From assembly GCF_000967655.1 (NCBI RefSeq), contig NZ_JXYA01000019.1, forward strand, positions 1 through 64,000: 64,000 bases of DNA, in the 5' to 3' direction. Below the pieces are notes generated by a model, which was not told the origin of the DNA, ran no database searches, and was given only the letters and a program-made list of their open reading frames with translations. The stretch comes from Pseudoalteromonas rubra. GTDB taxonomy: Bacteria > Pseudomonadota > Gammaproteobacteria > Enterobacterales > Alteromonadaceae. Shown here one piece after another: positions 22,126 through 31,373 of the stretch. Numbering within the stretch: the first letter of the stretch is position 1; each line of letters begins with the position of its first letter. Both the position numbers and the translations under genes were made by a program.

Positions 22126-22195
22126 ATGCGATCTAAGAAAGGTCTATTTTGTGAATAACTTCTGTGTAAAAGATCTTACTGCAGATCCATATATC

Positions 22196-22645
22196 TTACT
22201 GAACTGCCAGGCTCAGCTGCTGTGTTAGCTCTGGTAACCAGGCAATGGCTGCATCTTCCGGTAATGCTTCGTCTTGTACATCGACCTTTAATACCGGTAA
22301 AAGCTGCTGCGCGCCTTTGTCTGTCAGTAACTGCGCACAATTACTGGCGGCCAGGTTATAGGTGTCATAACTTGAGTCGCCAATACCCACCACGGCAAAC
22401 TGAACGTGGCTCAGATCATCATGCTGCGTCAGTTGCTCTATAAAAGGCAGCAGGTTATCCGGGTAATCGCCCGCACCATAAGTGGAAGTAACCACCAGCC
22501 ACAGAGGATGCTGACAGGCGTTCAGATCTGGCTGCTCATGTAGATGTGTGCTGAATTCACTGGCATCGAGTTGCTCGGCAAGCTGCTCTGCGACGTATTC
22601 TGCACTGCCCATCTGGCTGCCTATGATGATCTCAATATTGCGCAT
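22196..22645 (-). CDS. mioC: Flavodoxin-like protein MioC
   Basis: 149-aa FMN-binding protein next to oriC. The start MRNIEIIIGSQMGSAEYVAEQLAEQL aligns with E. coli MioC (147 aa); a longer frame to 22822 adds 59 residues unlike the family and is not used. FMN-binding loops SQMGSAEYVA, STYGAGDYPDN and GIGDSSYDTYN are present. Transcription runs toward oriC, as in E. coli, where it influences initiation under special conditions. Confidence 0.93.
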   Translation of the reverse strand: MRNIEIIIGSQMGSAEYVAEQLAEQLDASEFSTHLHEQPDLNACQHPLWLVVTSTYGAGDYPDNLLPFIEQLTQHDDLSHVQFAVVGIGDSSYDTYNLAASNCAQLLTDKGAQQLLPVLKVDVQDEALPEDAAIAWLPELTQQLSLAVQ

Positions 22646-23346
22646 GACGCGGTGTACCCTGATTGCTGACTTTCGATCTATTCGCGACATCTTAATGACC
22701 TCACAACAGAAGTAAAGTATTGATCTGGGTTTGGGATAAAAAAATCTTGCCTGATTTGTGTGCAAAACAGTGGGCTTTATCAATAGTTGTTTTATAAACA
22801 ATGGGTTAATAAAATATTCCAACTGCTAATTCAGTGTGCTAGTTGTGGATAAACCGCGTATATCCTGATGTTTTTTGGGGTTATATGATGAGACTAAAAC
22901 GGCCGCTTAAGTGGCAAAACCGGCCTGTTTTTCGGCTTGTGGATAGTTTTGGGGGGATAAGTCGATCTACAGGCAAAAGTGCATTCCAGTAGAGGATCTA
23001 TAAACTTTGATCCATATAATAAAATAATCTAAAAAATGGCGATCTTTTTTTGGATCACAGCCTGGATCGGACTGTTTTTGATAACCTGCGGCGCCAAAAG
23101 GCCGGGTTTAAGGGTCGCGTATGGTACCGCTGTGTGCGAATTATGGGCTTTATCGGAGTCGATACCGACAGTAGCGCAGCGTGTTTATGGTCGTTATTCT
23201 TGACTAAAACGGTGCAATTAAATCGGCCAGACAGCACGATATGGCACCTGATCAGCAATACCAAACAGGGCAAATGTGTGAATAAGGAAAGCGTGACTAG
23301 CTGTGGGAGTGGGCGCAGACCAGAGCGGCACTGCGCTAATAAAAGG
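22646..23346. other. Intergenic region upstream of mioC, with DnaA box and extra GATC sites
   Basis: About 700 bp. The only sites I can name are a perfect DnaA box on the minus strand (22844-22852) and several GATC sites between about 22,670 and 23,070. Open frames here (for example 23050-23397) look like chance frames: basic or Cys/Ser-rich and unlike any family I know. Confidence 0.55.
22844..22852 (-). promoter_or_regulatory. DnaA box upstream of mioC
   Basis: TGTGGATAA, i.e. TTATCCACA on the minus strand, about 200 bp before the mioC start. In E. coli a DnaA box represses the mioC promoter; a similar role is inferred. Confidence 0.7.
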
Positions 23347-24711
23347 TTATTTACCGATACAGAAGGAGCTGAAGATCTTACCGAGCAGGTCGTCTGAGGT
23401 GAATTCACCGGTGATCTCATTGAGGTGCTGCTGGGTCAGGCGTAGCTCTTCGGCCAGGATCTCGCCGGCAATGTGCATTTCTAACTGAGTCTGACCAATC
23501 TCCAGGTGCTCTGCGGCACGTTCTAACGCGTCGAGGTGACGGCGGCGCGCCATAAAGCCGCCCTCGGTTGCACCGGTAAAGCCGATACAGGCCTTAAGGT
23601 GTTCACGCAGCAGATCTATGCCTGTGCTGTCTTTGGCGCTGAGGCGGATCAGGGCATGACCATGGTCGTGGCTGGTGCCTGTGGGTTCACCACTGAGATC
23701 GACCTTGTTGCGGATCACTGTGATGTCCATGCCCTGTGGCAGCTGTTCAATGAATTCCGGCCAGATCCGGGCAGGATCGGTTTCATCGGTTTCGGTGCCG
23801 TCGACCATAAATAATACGTGATCGGCGGCGCGGATCTCATCCCAGGCACGTTCAATACCAATTTGCTCGACCTTGTCCGGACTGTCGCGCAGACCTGCGG
23901 TGTCTATTATGTGCAGCGGCATACCATCAATATGGATATGTTCTCTGAGCACATCCCGGGTGGTGCCGGCGATATCGGTCACAATGGCGGCTTCGCGGCC
24001 TGCCAGCGCATTGAGTAATGAAGACTTGCCTGCATTGGGGCGACCCGCGATCACCACTTTCATGCCTTCACGCATGATGCTGCCTTGCTTGGCTTGCTGA
24101 CGCACCACGCCCAGCTGCTCTATGATGGCGCTGAGATCGCCGGCCACTTTGCCATCGGAAAGAAAGTCGATTTCTTCATCCGGAAAGTCAATTGCGGCCT
24201 CAACATAGATGCGCAGATGGATCACTTGTTCCACCAGCGCATTGATGTGCTTTGAAAAGTCTCCCTGCAGAGAGTGCAGCGCGCTTTTGGCTGCCTGTTC
24301 ACTGGTGGCATTGATCAAGTCGGCAATGGCTTCGGCCTGGGTGAGATCCAGCTTGTCATTCATAAAGGCGCGCTCGGAGAATTCACCGGGCTTTGCCAGC
24401 CGTACACCGTCAATCTGACTGATCTCTTTAAGCAGCATATCCAATACCACCGGGCCGCCGTGGCCTTGCAGCTCCAGCACATCTTCGCCGGTAAAGGAGT
24501 TCGGGCCTTTAAAGAACAAGGCGATCCCCTGATCGAGTTGTTCTCCCTGAAGGGTTTGGAATGACAGATATTCTGCATAGCGGGTTTTCGGGCATCTGCC
24601 GAGAATTGTGTGGGCAACTTGTTCGGCCAGAGTACCCGAAATTCGGATTATGCCGACGCCGCCCCGACCAGGTGCGGTTGCCTGTGCTGCAATGGTGTCT
24701 TGTGCGATCAT
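23347..24711 (-). CDS. mnmE: tRNA modification GTPase MnmE
   Basis: 454-aa partner of MnmG (E. coli 454). Start [26 protein letters not shown] is preceded by AAGG 7 nt upstream; the longer frame adds six residues without support. N-terminal folate-binding domain, helical domain, G domain with [12 protein letters not shown] (about 223-234), [14 protein letters not shown] and NKVD, and the C-terminal FCIGK with its conserved Cys. Confidence 0.98.
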   Translation of the reverse strand: MIAQDTIAAQATAPGRGGVGIIRISGTLAEQVAHTILGRCPKTRYAEYLSFQTLQGEQLDQGIALFFKGPNSFTGEDVLELQGHGGPVVLDMLLKEISQIDGVRLAKPGEFSERAFMNDKLDLTQAEAIADLINATSEQAAKSALHSLQGDFSKHINALVEQVIHLRIYVEAAIDFPDEEIDFLSDGKVAGDLSAIIEQLGVVRQQAKQGSIMREGMKVVIAGRPNAGKSSLLNALAGREAAIVTDIAGTTRDVLREHIHIDGMPLHIIDTAGLRDSPDKVEQIGIERAWDEIRAADHVLFMVDGTETDETDPARIWPEFIEQLPQGMDITVIRNKVDLSGEPTGTSHDHGHALIRLSAKDSTGIDLLREHLKACIGFTGATEGGFMARRRHLDALERAAEHLEIGQTQLEMHIAGEILAEELRLTQQHLNEITGEFTSDDLLGKIFSSFCIGK

Positions 24712-24808
24712 GATGACCCTTGAAAGCAAACTCTAATTAGCGCTAAGTGTACAGCAAACGCACGCTGTGAGGTATAGTAGAGGCGGTTCAGAGATAAGGA
24801 TATAGCTT

Positions 24809-26956
24809 GTGGTGGTATTTGCTCAGTATCGCTTTGACAGCGATAGCTTGGTATTAAAAAAAGATCAGCAAGTGGTGGTGCTGCGCCCTAAAGTTGCTCA
24901 GTTATTACAGTATTTATTGGCACGACCGCAGCAAGTAATATCCCGCGAGGCATTGCTGGAGGCACTGTGGCAACACGGTGAGTTTCGTGATGCGGCGCTG
25001 ACGCAAAGCATGACGGAGCTGCGCCAGGCACTGGGTGATGATGCACAGCAGCCCAGCTTTATCCGCACCATACCGCAGCAGGGTTATCAATGGATCTGCC
25101 CGCTGACACAGCCAAAGCACAGCAAGCACAAGGTGTTATTGAGTGCGCTGTTAAGTGCCGCCTTGCTGATTGGTGGCGGTGTTATTGCCCTATTCACTCA
25201 TACAGATCCTGCCCCGGTGTCGGCGCAGCTTGCCCATCCCGCTTTAACTATTTTGCCTCTGGACAACCAAACCGGGGTCGCCGCCAATGCCTGGTGGGGC
25301 TATGCGCTGCACGCGGCATTGACGACACGATTGCAATCTGAATACCGTTTGATCCCGGCTGCGCAGTCGACTAAAGAGGATGACAGCAGGCAGGTGGCGC
25401 TTACCTTATCGCGCCAGCAACAGCGTTACGTGCTGACTATTCATACCGCCCGGCAGCAACAAAAAATCGTGGTTGAGCAGCTGGATATGGGGTTTGATAA
25501 CGTTGCTGAGCAGATCATTACAGCACTGGCTTTATTGCCTGATGGGCAAAATGCGCGCAAGTCGGAGCAGGTTGCTTCGCAAGACTATTATCGCGGATTA
25601 CAGGCGCTGGATGAGCAGGGCAACAGACTGGCTAAATCCTATTTTGAGGCAACCCTTATCCAGCATCCGCAGCATCTGGCTGCGCAACTTGAACTGGCGC
25701 GCATTGCCTGGCAACAAGGTGAGCTGGCGAAGGCGCGGGCCTTGTTTGCTGCGATGGATCTGAATGCTGCAGAGCCTGCCATACGGGTTCGCCATTATTT
25801 GTACTTGGCTGAGTTTAATAAAGCTCTGGGCGACTATGTGCAGGCGCAGACTGCCGTGCAGCATGGGCTGACGCTTGCGCAGCGTCACCAGTTGCTGGAG
25901 CAACTGGCCACAGCGTATCAGCTACAGGCCGAGCTGTTCTGGCTCACCCAGCAGTGGGATGCCTACGCCAAAGCGCTGAATTCAGCATACGCGTTAATTG
26001 GCAGCCGTGCTTTGGCGTATCGTGACGCACAACAGGCCTTTTATCTGGCCAATCCGCCCGCCACCGGGCCCGAAACCAAGCGTTTACTGGACTTAGAACG
26101 CAGCAAGCAGGTGCTGGCACAGTCGATAGCGTTTTACCGTCAGTCGCCTCGGCGCAATTTACTGGCGCGGGCTTTATTTGCCTATGGGCAGAACTATCTG
26201 GTGCCGGTTGCGCAGAGTGAGCCGAGCTTGCTGGAAGCGCTGGAGATTGCATCGGAACTGGGTGATGTCTACTTACAAAAGCAAATACTCACTTACCTGG
26301 TATTTTACTATATTCAGCTACATCAGCGTGACAAGGCACAGGCTTATCTGGCACAGGTGGAGCCTGATCCGCAGTTTGTTCCCCACTATGAATTACACTG
26401 GCTGCTGCGCGGCATGGCCATTATGGATGGCGCACTGGATCAGGATGGCGCGCCGGGACTCGCAACTGCCATAGAGACCTTCGAGCAGTTGTTAGGCTGG
26501 GAGCAGGTATCCACCCTCACCGCTGCGCATGCCCAGTTGATGCTGGGGTGGAGTCTGATAAAGCAAGATGAACTGGTACGGGCCGACGGGTTAGTGAGAA
26601 GCGCACAGGCGGTGTATCAGCAGCTCAAGCTGGTTGAGACTGAGGGCTATGCCCGTTACACACGTATGTATATTCATTTACGCCGGGGTGAGGCGAAACA
26701 GGCACTGACTTTATTGTCTGCGCCAGAGCAGGCCAGTCACCTGGAGCTTTTATATGGTGCGGTGGCGGCTTTTATGGTTCATGATCATGCCTTGTCAAAG
26801 CAGTTAAGCGATCAACTGGCCACACGCCCCAACAGTGCAGCACTGATCAATCAGCTTACCTGGATCAGAGCTGCAATAGTGCCGCCATTTGAGTTGGTGA
26901 CAGCTGTTATCGACAAACCCTACAGCGTGTATTGTCAGAGCAACTGGGCGCTATAA
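24809..26956 (+). CDS. ToxR/CadC-type membrane regulator with periplasmic TPR-like domain
   Basis: 715 aa. An N-terminal winged helix (about 1-97: VVVLRPKVAQLLQYLLARPQQVISREALLEALW, TQSMTELRQALGDD, IRTIPQQGYQWICPL) is followed by one membrane helix (KVLLSALLSAALLIGGGVIALF, about 107-128) and a large periplasmic region of alpha-helical repeats from about residue 245 (LDEQGNRLAKSYFEATLIQHPQHLAAQLELARIAWQQGELAKARALF). Starts with GTG after AAGGA. Divergent from mnmE and convergent with the thiol-redox operon, which it might regulate. Target unknown. Confidence 0.85.
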   Translation: MVVFAQYRFDSDSLVLKKDQQVVVLRPKVAQLLQYLLARPQQVISREALLEALWQHGEFRDAALTQSMTELRQALGDDAQQPSFIRTIPQQGYQWICPLTQPKHSKHKVLLSALLSAALLIGGGVIALFTHTDPAPVSAQLAHPALTILPLDNQTGVAANAWWGYALHAALTTRLQSEYRLIPAAQSTKEDDSRQVALTLSRQQQRYVLTIHTARQQQKIVVEQLDMGFDNVAEQIITALALLPDGQNARKSEQVASQDYYRGLQALDEQGNRLAKSYFEATLIQHPQHLAAQLELARIAWQQGELAKARALFAAMDLNAAEPAIRVRHYLYLAEFNKALGDYVQAQTAVQHGLTLAQRHQLLEQLATAYQLQAELFWLTQQWDAYAKALNSAYALIGSRALAYRDAQQAFYLANPPATGPETKRLLDLERSKQVLAQSIAFYRQSPRRNLLARALFAYGQNYLVPVAQSEPSLLEALEIASELGDVYLQKQILTYLVFYYIQLHQRDKAQAYLAQVEPDPQFVPHYELHWLLRGMAIMDGALDQDGAPGLATAIETFEQLLGWEQVSTLTAAHAQLMLGWSLIKQDELVRADGLVRSAQAVYQQLKLVETEGYARYTRMYIHLRRGEAKQALTLLSAPEQASHLELLYGAVAAFMVHDHALSKQLSDQLATRPNSAALINQLTWIRAAIVPPFELVTAVIDKPYSVYCQSNWAL

Positions 26957-27712
26957 AGGTAAAGGCGGCACCTGATTTGCGCGGTAAATGACTTTACCTT
27001 GCCTGTTTTGCACTACCCAGTAGGGTAAATCTGTCACCTCAAAGCGTCTGAACAGCTGATTGTGGCTGTCAAAAACGATCTCATGATTAACGTTAAAGCG
27101 TTGTTGATAGGCACTGACCTGAGTGTGATCCACATAAAACGGTTTGATCACGGTGATTACCGGGTAGTCGATATTGGCTGACAGATGGTTATTCTGTGCG
27201 ATCCTGCGCTCGCAATTCGGGATATGCTGAAACGGACACAGGCTGTCGCTGAAGAATAATACCCGAAAGCCCGCACCCGGGCGGGTGGGATCAAAAGGGT
27301 GCCCGGATAAGGTTTGAAGCGTTTGATCCTGAGCGGGCTGGTCTGCGTGTGCCGCTAGTGGGGCCTTGATTAGCGCCTCTCGTGTGATTACTTTTTTTCC
27401 TTCTACCACCAGCCGATAGGGAGTTTGTCTCACGCCATAGCGGATCGCCAGCTGATTGTGGGTGTCTATTTTCAGACCGTCATAGACAGGGAACAGCGCA
27501 GTAAACTGATCCACACTGGGTTTATCTATGTTGATGTCCGGGTGCAGAAAGCGACGCTCGATATCGGGGTGTGGATCCGGCAAAGGGGTTTGCTGCACGT
27601 ACTCATCCCAGAGATTAATAAAGATGTACTCAACCGGGGCGGCGATTGACTGCTGGCTGAGCAATAGCGCAGTCAGGCTCAGTAATAGGGTGATCGGGTT
27701 GTGTAACTTCAT
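26951..27712 (-). CDS. Exported thioredoxin-fold-like protein with spaced cysteines
   Basis: 253 aa with signal peptide (about 1-25, ending SIAA). The C-terminal half looks like a thioredoxin fold: strand plus FFSDSLCPFQHIPNCERR (C159 and C167, seven residues apart rather than a CxxC) and a cis-Pro-like VTDLPYWVV near 228-236. The start codon overlaps the stop of the TlpA-like gene (ATGA), so it is the third gene of a redox operon. The wide Cys spacing would suit a peroxiredoxin-like or copper-binding (SCO-like) role, but this is speculation. Confidence 0.7.
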   Translation of the reverse strand: MKLHNPITLLLSLTALLLSQQSIAAPVEYIFINLWDEYVQQTPLPDPHPDIERRFLHPDINIDKPSVDQFTALFPVYDGLKIDTHNQLAIRYGVRQTPYRLVVEGKKVITREALIKAPLAAHADQPAQDQTLQTLSGHPFDPTRPGAGFRVLFFSDSLCPFQHIPNCERRIAQNNHLSANIDYPVITVIKPFYVDHTQVSAYQQRFNVNHEIVFDSHNQLFRRFEVTDLPYWVVQNRQGKVIYRANQVPPLPL

Positions 27713-28194
27713 AGTTTGTCTCCTGTCAGTGTCGCCAGGTGCTGTCTGAGTTCATCGGTTAACAGGGCGCTGCGGTAAATCTCTTTGCCACTGGCATCGA
27801 GCAAAATATGCTGAGGTGTGCCGGTTACCCGATACTGGCGGGTAATGCTACCCGATGCATCAAACACTGTGGGAAACCGATAGCCATAGCGGTTTAAATA
27901 GGTTTTCACCCCCTTGACGGTCTGATTAAAGCCCACATTGACGGCAATGACCTGATAACTTTCCTGGCTGTTTTCGAAGGCCTGCTGGAGCAGGGGCATC
28001 TCTTCTACACAATAGGCGCACCAGGTGGCCCAGAATTTCAGGTAGGTGATTTTGCCACTGCTTGAGATTGGCTGATCTGCTAATGTTCTGGCCTGCAAAG
28101 GGGGATAAGGTTTGGCCGAGGCGGTGGCCGACAGTGCCAGTAATACGATGCCTGTGAGGAATGTCTTAAGATTAGTCTTCATAATGGTTTCCAT
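27709..28194 (-). CDS. TlpA/ResA-like periplasmic thioredoxin
   Basis: 161 aa. Signal peptide (MKTNLKTFLTGIVLLALSATASA, after a possible four-residue extension), then a thioredoxin domain with active-site WCAYC in LKFWATWCAYCVEEMPLLQQ and cis-Pro motif VTGTPQHILLD. Expected to reduce disulfides in the periplasm using electrons from the membrane protein encoded just upstream (15 bp gap). Confidence 0.9.
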   Translation of the reverse strand: METIMKTNLKTFLTGIVLLALSATASAKPYPPLQARTLADQPISSSGKITYLKFWATWCAYCVEEMPLLQQAFENSQESYQVIAVNVGFNQTVKGVKTYLNRYGYRFPTVFDASGSITRQYRVTGTPQHILLDASGKEIYRSALLTDELRQHLATLTGDKL

Positions 28195-28209
28195 AATGGT
28201 CTCCTTGCG

Positions 28210-28881
28210 TTATAGCCAGCTCTTGCCGGCCTGAATAAGAAAATATTGCGCCATCATGAGCAGTAACAGCGCACTGATGGTGGGCACGTGATTGAGCCAG
28301 GCGCCAGCGCGCGGCAAACGCGCCACAAACTGACTGCTCAGTCCGGCCAGCAACAGCAGGGTGCTCATACCCAGTGCAAAGCTAAATAACAGCAGCGCCC
28401 CGAATATCGGCTGCCCGCTGGTGGCCACAAACAGCAGCAAGCCGCCGAGCACCGGAGAAGTGCAAGGTGCGGCCACCAGCGCACTGGTCATGCCCATCAG
28501 CAGCGCCCCTTGCGAGCCCTGAAATGCAGGGCCCGGTAAGCGCGGAAAAGTCAGCCAGCCTTTATTGACCAGGGCCAGATACATGAGCAGATTGGCAAAA
28601 CCAACTTGCACCCAGGGGTTGGAGGCCACTACCCCAAACAGGCTGCCACTGTAAGCGGCAACGCCACCCAGCAGGGCATAGACAGCAGCAAAGCCGAGAC
28701 AATACTGCAGTGGTGCCAGTGCCTGGGTGCGGTATCTGGTCAGTGAAGCCAGGGTAATGGGCAGCAGAGGATATACGCAGGGCGTAAAGCTGGTCAGCAC
28801 ACCGCTGAATAAAGCCAGCGGCAATAGCCACCAGCTGAGGTGCGGTGTGTTTAATGCGTCTAACAGAGGGGGGTCAAACAT
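28210..28881 (-). CDS. CcdA/DsbD-type membrane thiol transporter
   Basis: 223-aa polytopic membrane protein with six or so helices. The two redox cysteines sit in the family motifs FTPCVYPLLPIT (about 29-40) and AAPCTSPVLGG (about 133-143). It moves reducing power from cytoplasmic thioredoxin to periplasmic partners. It lacks the periplasmic alpha and gamma domains of full DsbD; the separate TlpA-like and thioredoxin-like genes downstream may replace them. First gene of the operon. Confidence 0.9.
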   Translation of the reverse strand: MFDPPLLDALNTPHLSWWLLPLALFSGVLTSFTPCVYPLLPITLASLTRYRTQALAPLQYCLGFAAVYALLGGVAAYSGSLFGVVASNPWVQVGFANLLMYLALVNKGWLTFPRLPGPAFQGSQGALLMGMTSALVAAPCTSPVLGGLLLFVATSGQPIFGALLLFSFALGMSTLLLLAGLSSQFVARLPRAGAWLNHVPTISALLLLMMAQYFLIQAGKSWL

Positions 28882-29005
28882 ACTGTGCTCGCTAAGTTGT
28901 TAAGATGCAGAATAGCGTGCTGCATGGATCTCAATCTGCCTATCAAAGTGGCATAAAATCCACCTAAAATTTTATCAAGATATTGATTTTAATGATTAAG
29001 CTGAG

Positions 29006-29086
29006 CTGTGAGACTGTGAGACTGTGAGACTGTGAGACTGTGAGACTGTGAGACTGTGAGACTGTGAGACTGTGAGACTGTGAGAC
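29006..29086. repeat. Octamer microsatellite, 10 perfect copies of CTGTGAGA
   Basis: Ten uninterrupted copies of an 8-bp unit (29006-29085) plus one further base, in the intergenic region between the yidC terminator and the start of the CcdA/DsbD-like gene (about 125 bp upstream of its ATG). Such arrays change length by slippage. Here copy number would alter promoter spacing rather than reading frame. Confidence 0.95.
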
Positions 29087-29114
29087 CGATATGCCGTTGG
29101 ATGTTATCGCGAGC

Positions 29115-29143
29115 ATAAAAAAACGGCCCGCGATGGACCGTTT
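29115..29143 (-). terminator. yidC terminator
   Basis: Read on the minus strand, AAACGGTCC...GGGCCGTTT forms a hairpin with one mismatch followed by a T-run, 22 bp after the yidC stop. Confidence 0.85.
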
Positions 29144-29164
29144 CTTGATTATCTGTATTGCGTA

Positions 29165-30796
29165 TTAACCGCGGACCTTCATGCCCTTTTTCTCCATGCC
29201 ACGATAGATATACAGCATCTGGGCAATTGAGATCAGGTTAGAGACCAGCCAGTACAATACCAGGCCAGACGGGAACCAGATAAAGAACACAGAGAAGATA
29301 ACCGGCATCCAGGTCATCATCTTTTGCTGCATTGGATCAGTCACTGTCATAGGTTGCAGCTTCTGAGTCAGGAACATACTGGCACCAAACAGGACTGGCA
29401 GTACATAGTAAGGGTCTTTTGAAGACAGGTCTGTCAGCCACAGCATAAACTCGGCATGGCGCAGCTCTGTTGACTCCAGGAATACATAGAACAGTGCCAG
29501 GAAGATAGGCATTTGCAGTAACAGCGGGAAGCAGCCGCCCATAGGGTTTACTTTTTCCTTACGATACATCTCCATCATTGCCTGACCGAATTTCTGACGA
29601 TCATCGCCATAGCGCTCTTTCAGTGCCTGCATTTTCGGTTGCAGCATACGCATCTTCGCCATAGAGGTGTATTGCGCTTTGGTAAGTGGGTAAAGCAACG
29701 TTTTTACGATTAAGGTAATCGCAATGATGGCCAGACCCCAGTTACCGATAATGCTGTACAAGAACTTCAGCAGGTTAAGCAGCGGCTGCGAAATAAACCA
29801 TAACCAACCGTAGTCGACTGTCAGATCCAGATCTTCATGCAGCGCTTCCAGTGCGTCAGTGTCTTTTGGACCCATGTAGTAAGTGGCGGTGAGCTGTGCA
29901 GTGCCATTGGCCTGAATATTGGTTGCTTCGCCTTTTGCACCTATGATGCTGTTGTTATTACGCAGTGAGCTGTAAATGGTGTTGTTCTTTTCCTGACCTG
30001 GTACCCAGGCACTAACAAAGTAGTGCTGAATAAAGGCAACGTAACCACCCTGAGTATTTTTATTCAGGTTGGCATCGGCCATATCAGAGAAAGAGTATTT
30101 CTCATAAGGCTCTTCGCTGGTGCCATAGGCTGCGCCCAGATAAGTCTGGTCAACCATACTGCCTTTTTCCTGAACCGTGCGCTTGATTTGGGTATACAGT
30201 TGCACCTGAACAGGATCAGCCGTTGGGTTAGTTACATCGTATTCCAGTGCGACATCATACTGGCCCGGCTTGAATACAAAGGTTTTGCTGAACTGCACGC
30301 CTTTGCTGTCGACAAACGTCAGCGGTACACGTAGCTCATCACCGCTTAATGTGTAGCTGGTTTGTTCGCTTTGATAGACCGGGCGACCCTGGCTTGATGC
30401 ATCCGGGCCATTCAGGCCAATCAAACCACTTTGTGCAAAGTACTCTTTGCCTTCAAACTCTCCCAGTAACAGGTAAGGCTGGTCGCTGCCATGGGTTTCG
30501 GCGTGCTGTAGTAATTTCGCCTCAACAATGTCACCGCCACGGGTGTCGATTTTCACTGCCAGTACATCGGTGGTTACCGAAATGACTGAGCGAGTAGCCA
30601 CAGTGGCCTGCATTGGCACATCAGCCTGACTGGAAGCCGGTACGTCGGCCTGGTCATTGTTTGCGGGGCCGGCCACTTGTTGTGTGACGGCACTGGTATC
30701 AGCATTGGCTGCGGTTTGTTCCTTTGACCACTCTGTGAAGAGTAAAAAGGAAACCAGCAGCAAGCCGATAAATAAAAACGTGCGTTGCGATTCCAT
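29165..30796 (-). CDS. yidC: Membrane protein insertase YidC
   Basis: 543-aa inner-membrane insertase (E. coli 548). N-terminal anchor (RTFLFIGLLLVSFLLFTEW), large periplasmic P1 beta-domain (about 60-330), then the conserved five-helix core with LYPLTKAQYTSMAKMRMLQPKMQALKERYG and GGCFPLLLQMPIFLALFYVF. Inserts ATP synthase c subunits among others. The stop is followed by its terminator. Confidence 0.97.
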   Translation of the reverse strand: MESQRTFLFIGLLLVSFLLFTEWSKEQTAANADTSAVTQQVAGPANNDQADVPASSQADVPMQATVATRSVISVTTDVLAVKIDTRGGDIVEAKLLQHAETHGSDQPYLLLGEFEGKEYFAQSGLIGLNGPDASSQGRPVYQSEQTSYTLSGDELRVPLTFVDSKGVQFSKTFVFKPGQYDVALEYDVTNPTADPVQVQLYTQIKRTVQEKGSMVDQTYLGAAYGTSEEPYEKYSFSDMADANLNKNTQGGYVAFIQHYFVSAWVPGQEKNNTIYSSLRNNNSIIGAKGEATNIQANGTAQLTATYYMGPKDTDALEALHEDLDLTVDYGWLWFISQPLLNLLKFLYSIIGNWGLAIIAITLIVKTLLYPLTKAQYTSMAKMRMLQPKMQALKERYGDDRQKFGQAMMEMYRKEKVNPMGGCFPLLLQMPIFLALFYVFLESTELRHAEFMLWLTDLSSKDPYYVLPVLFGASMFLTQKLQPMTVTDPMQQKMMTWMPVIFSVFFIWFPSGLVLYWLVSNLISIAQMLYIYRGMEKKGMKVRG

Positions 30797-30804
30797 AACA
30801 GCTC

Positions 30805-31137
30805 TTATTTCTCGTGTTGTTTATCTTGCGTTGATTTAGCAGGCACGGGATCAGACCCGCCTGCACTTAAAGGGTGACATTTTAATATGCGTTTAAGCGC
30901 TAACCAACTCCCTTTTGCAATTCCATGTAAATTAATTGCCTGAATTGCATAATGAGAGCAGGTGGGTGTATAGCGACAGTGTGGTCCCAGCAGCGGACTA
31001 ATAAATTGCTGATAAAAACGGATCACACCTAATAGCAGTGTTTTGATCAGTGTCTGGCATACCTTAAATGGCCACCGGATCCACTTTATACATTGCTGCC
31101 TCAGGCGCGATGATAGTGTGGAAGGGGAGTGATTCAT
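30805..31137 (-). CDS. yidD: Membrane protein insertion efficiency factor YidD
   Basis: 110 aa with the invariant YidD core [34 protein letters not shown] and [18 protein letters not shown]. The ATG at 31137 is preferred to a TTG at 31164. Either gives an N-terminal amphipathic extension longer than in E. coli (85 aa). Lies 8 bp before yidC. Confidence 0.92.
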   Translation of the reverse strand: MNHSPSTLSSRLRQQCIKWIRWPFKVCQTLIKTLLLGVIRFYQQFISPLLGPHCRYTPTCSHYAIQAINLHGIAKGSWLALKRILKCHPLSAGGSDPVPAKSTQDKQHEK

Positions 31138-31373
31138 GGTGATGCCGTCAGAACTGATAACCAATTCCCAAAAAACAGCGGGAAATTGGCGATTAAAAGG
31201 TGAGCTAACTTTACCTTATCGGGGTCAAAATAGCCATTGAGCACCATGCGATTTTAGCGAAATCACAATAAGTTGAACTCGATTAATCGTCGAGCCACAG
31301 TCGCGTATGATGAACTGAATAAATTGTAGCGAGCATAGCCGATGCGGGACGGGCTAAGTCGTGACACTTGAAT

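Larger units (their letters stand above)
21841..22190. other. oriC: Chromosomal replication origin oriC
   Basis: Intergenic region between mnmG and mioC, the same position as in E. coli. It contains 18 GATC (Dam) sites between 21866 and 22187, an AT-rich tandem of GATC-led 12/13-mers at 21887-21923 (duplex-unwinding element) and DnaA boxes at 21938-21946 (-), 22044-22052 (+), 22117-22125 (+, perfect TTATCCACA), 22150-22158 (-) and 22163-22171 (-, TTTTACACA variant). The layout mnmG, unwinding element, boxes, mioC copies that of E. coli. Confidence 0.93.

Noticed and set aside
22646..22822. Longer N-terminus for mioC
   Set aside because: The extra 59 residues do not match MioC, whose start aligns at MRNIEII.
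23050..23420. Overlapping frames on both strands downstream of mnmE
   Set aside because: Neither resembles a known protein; they overlap each other and the mnmE 3' end.
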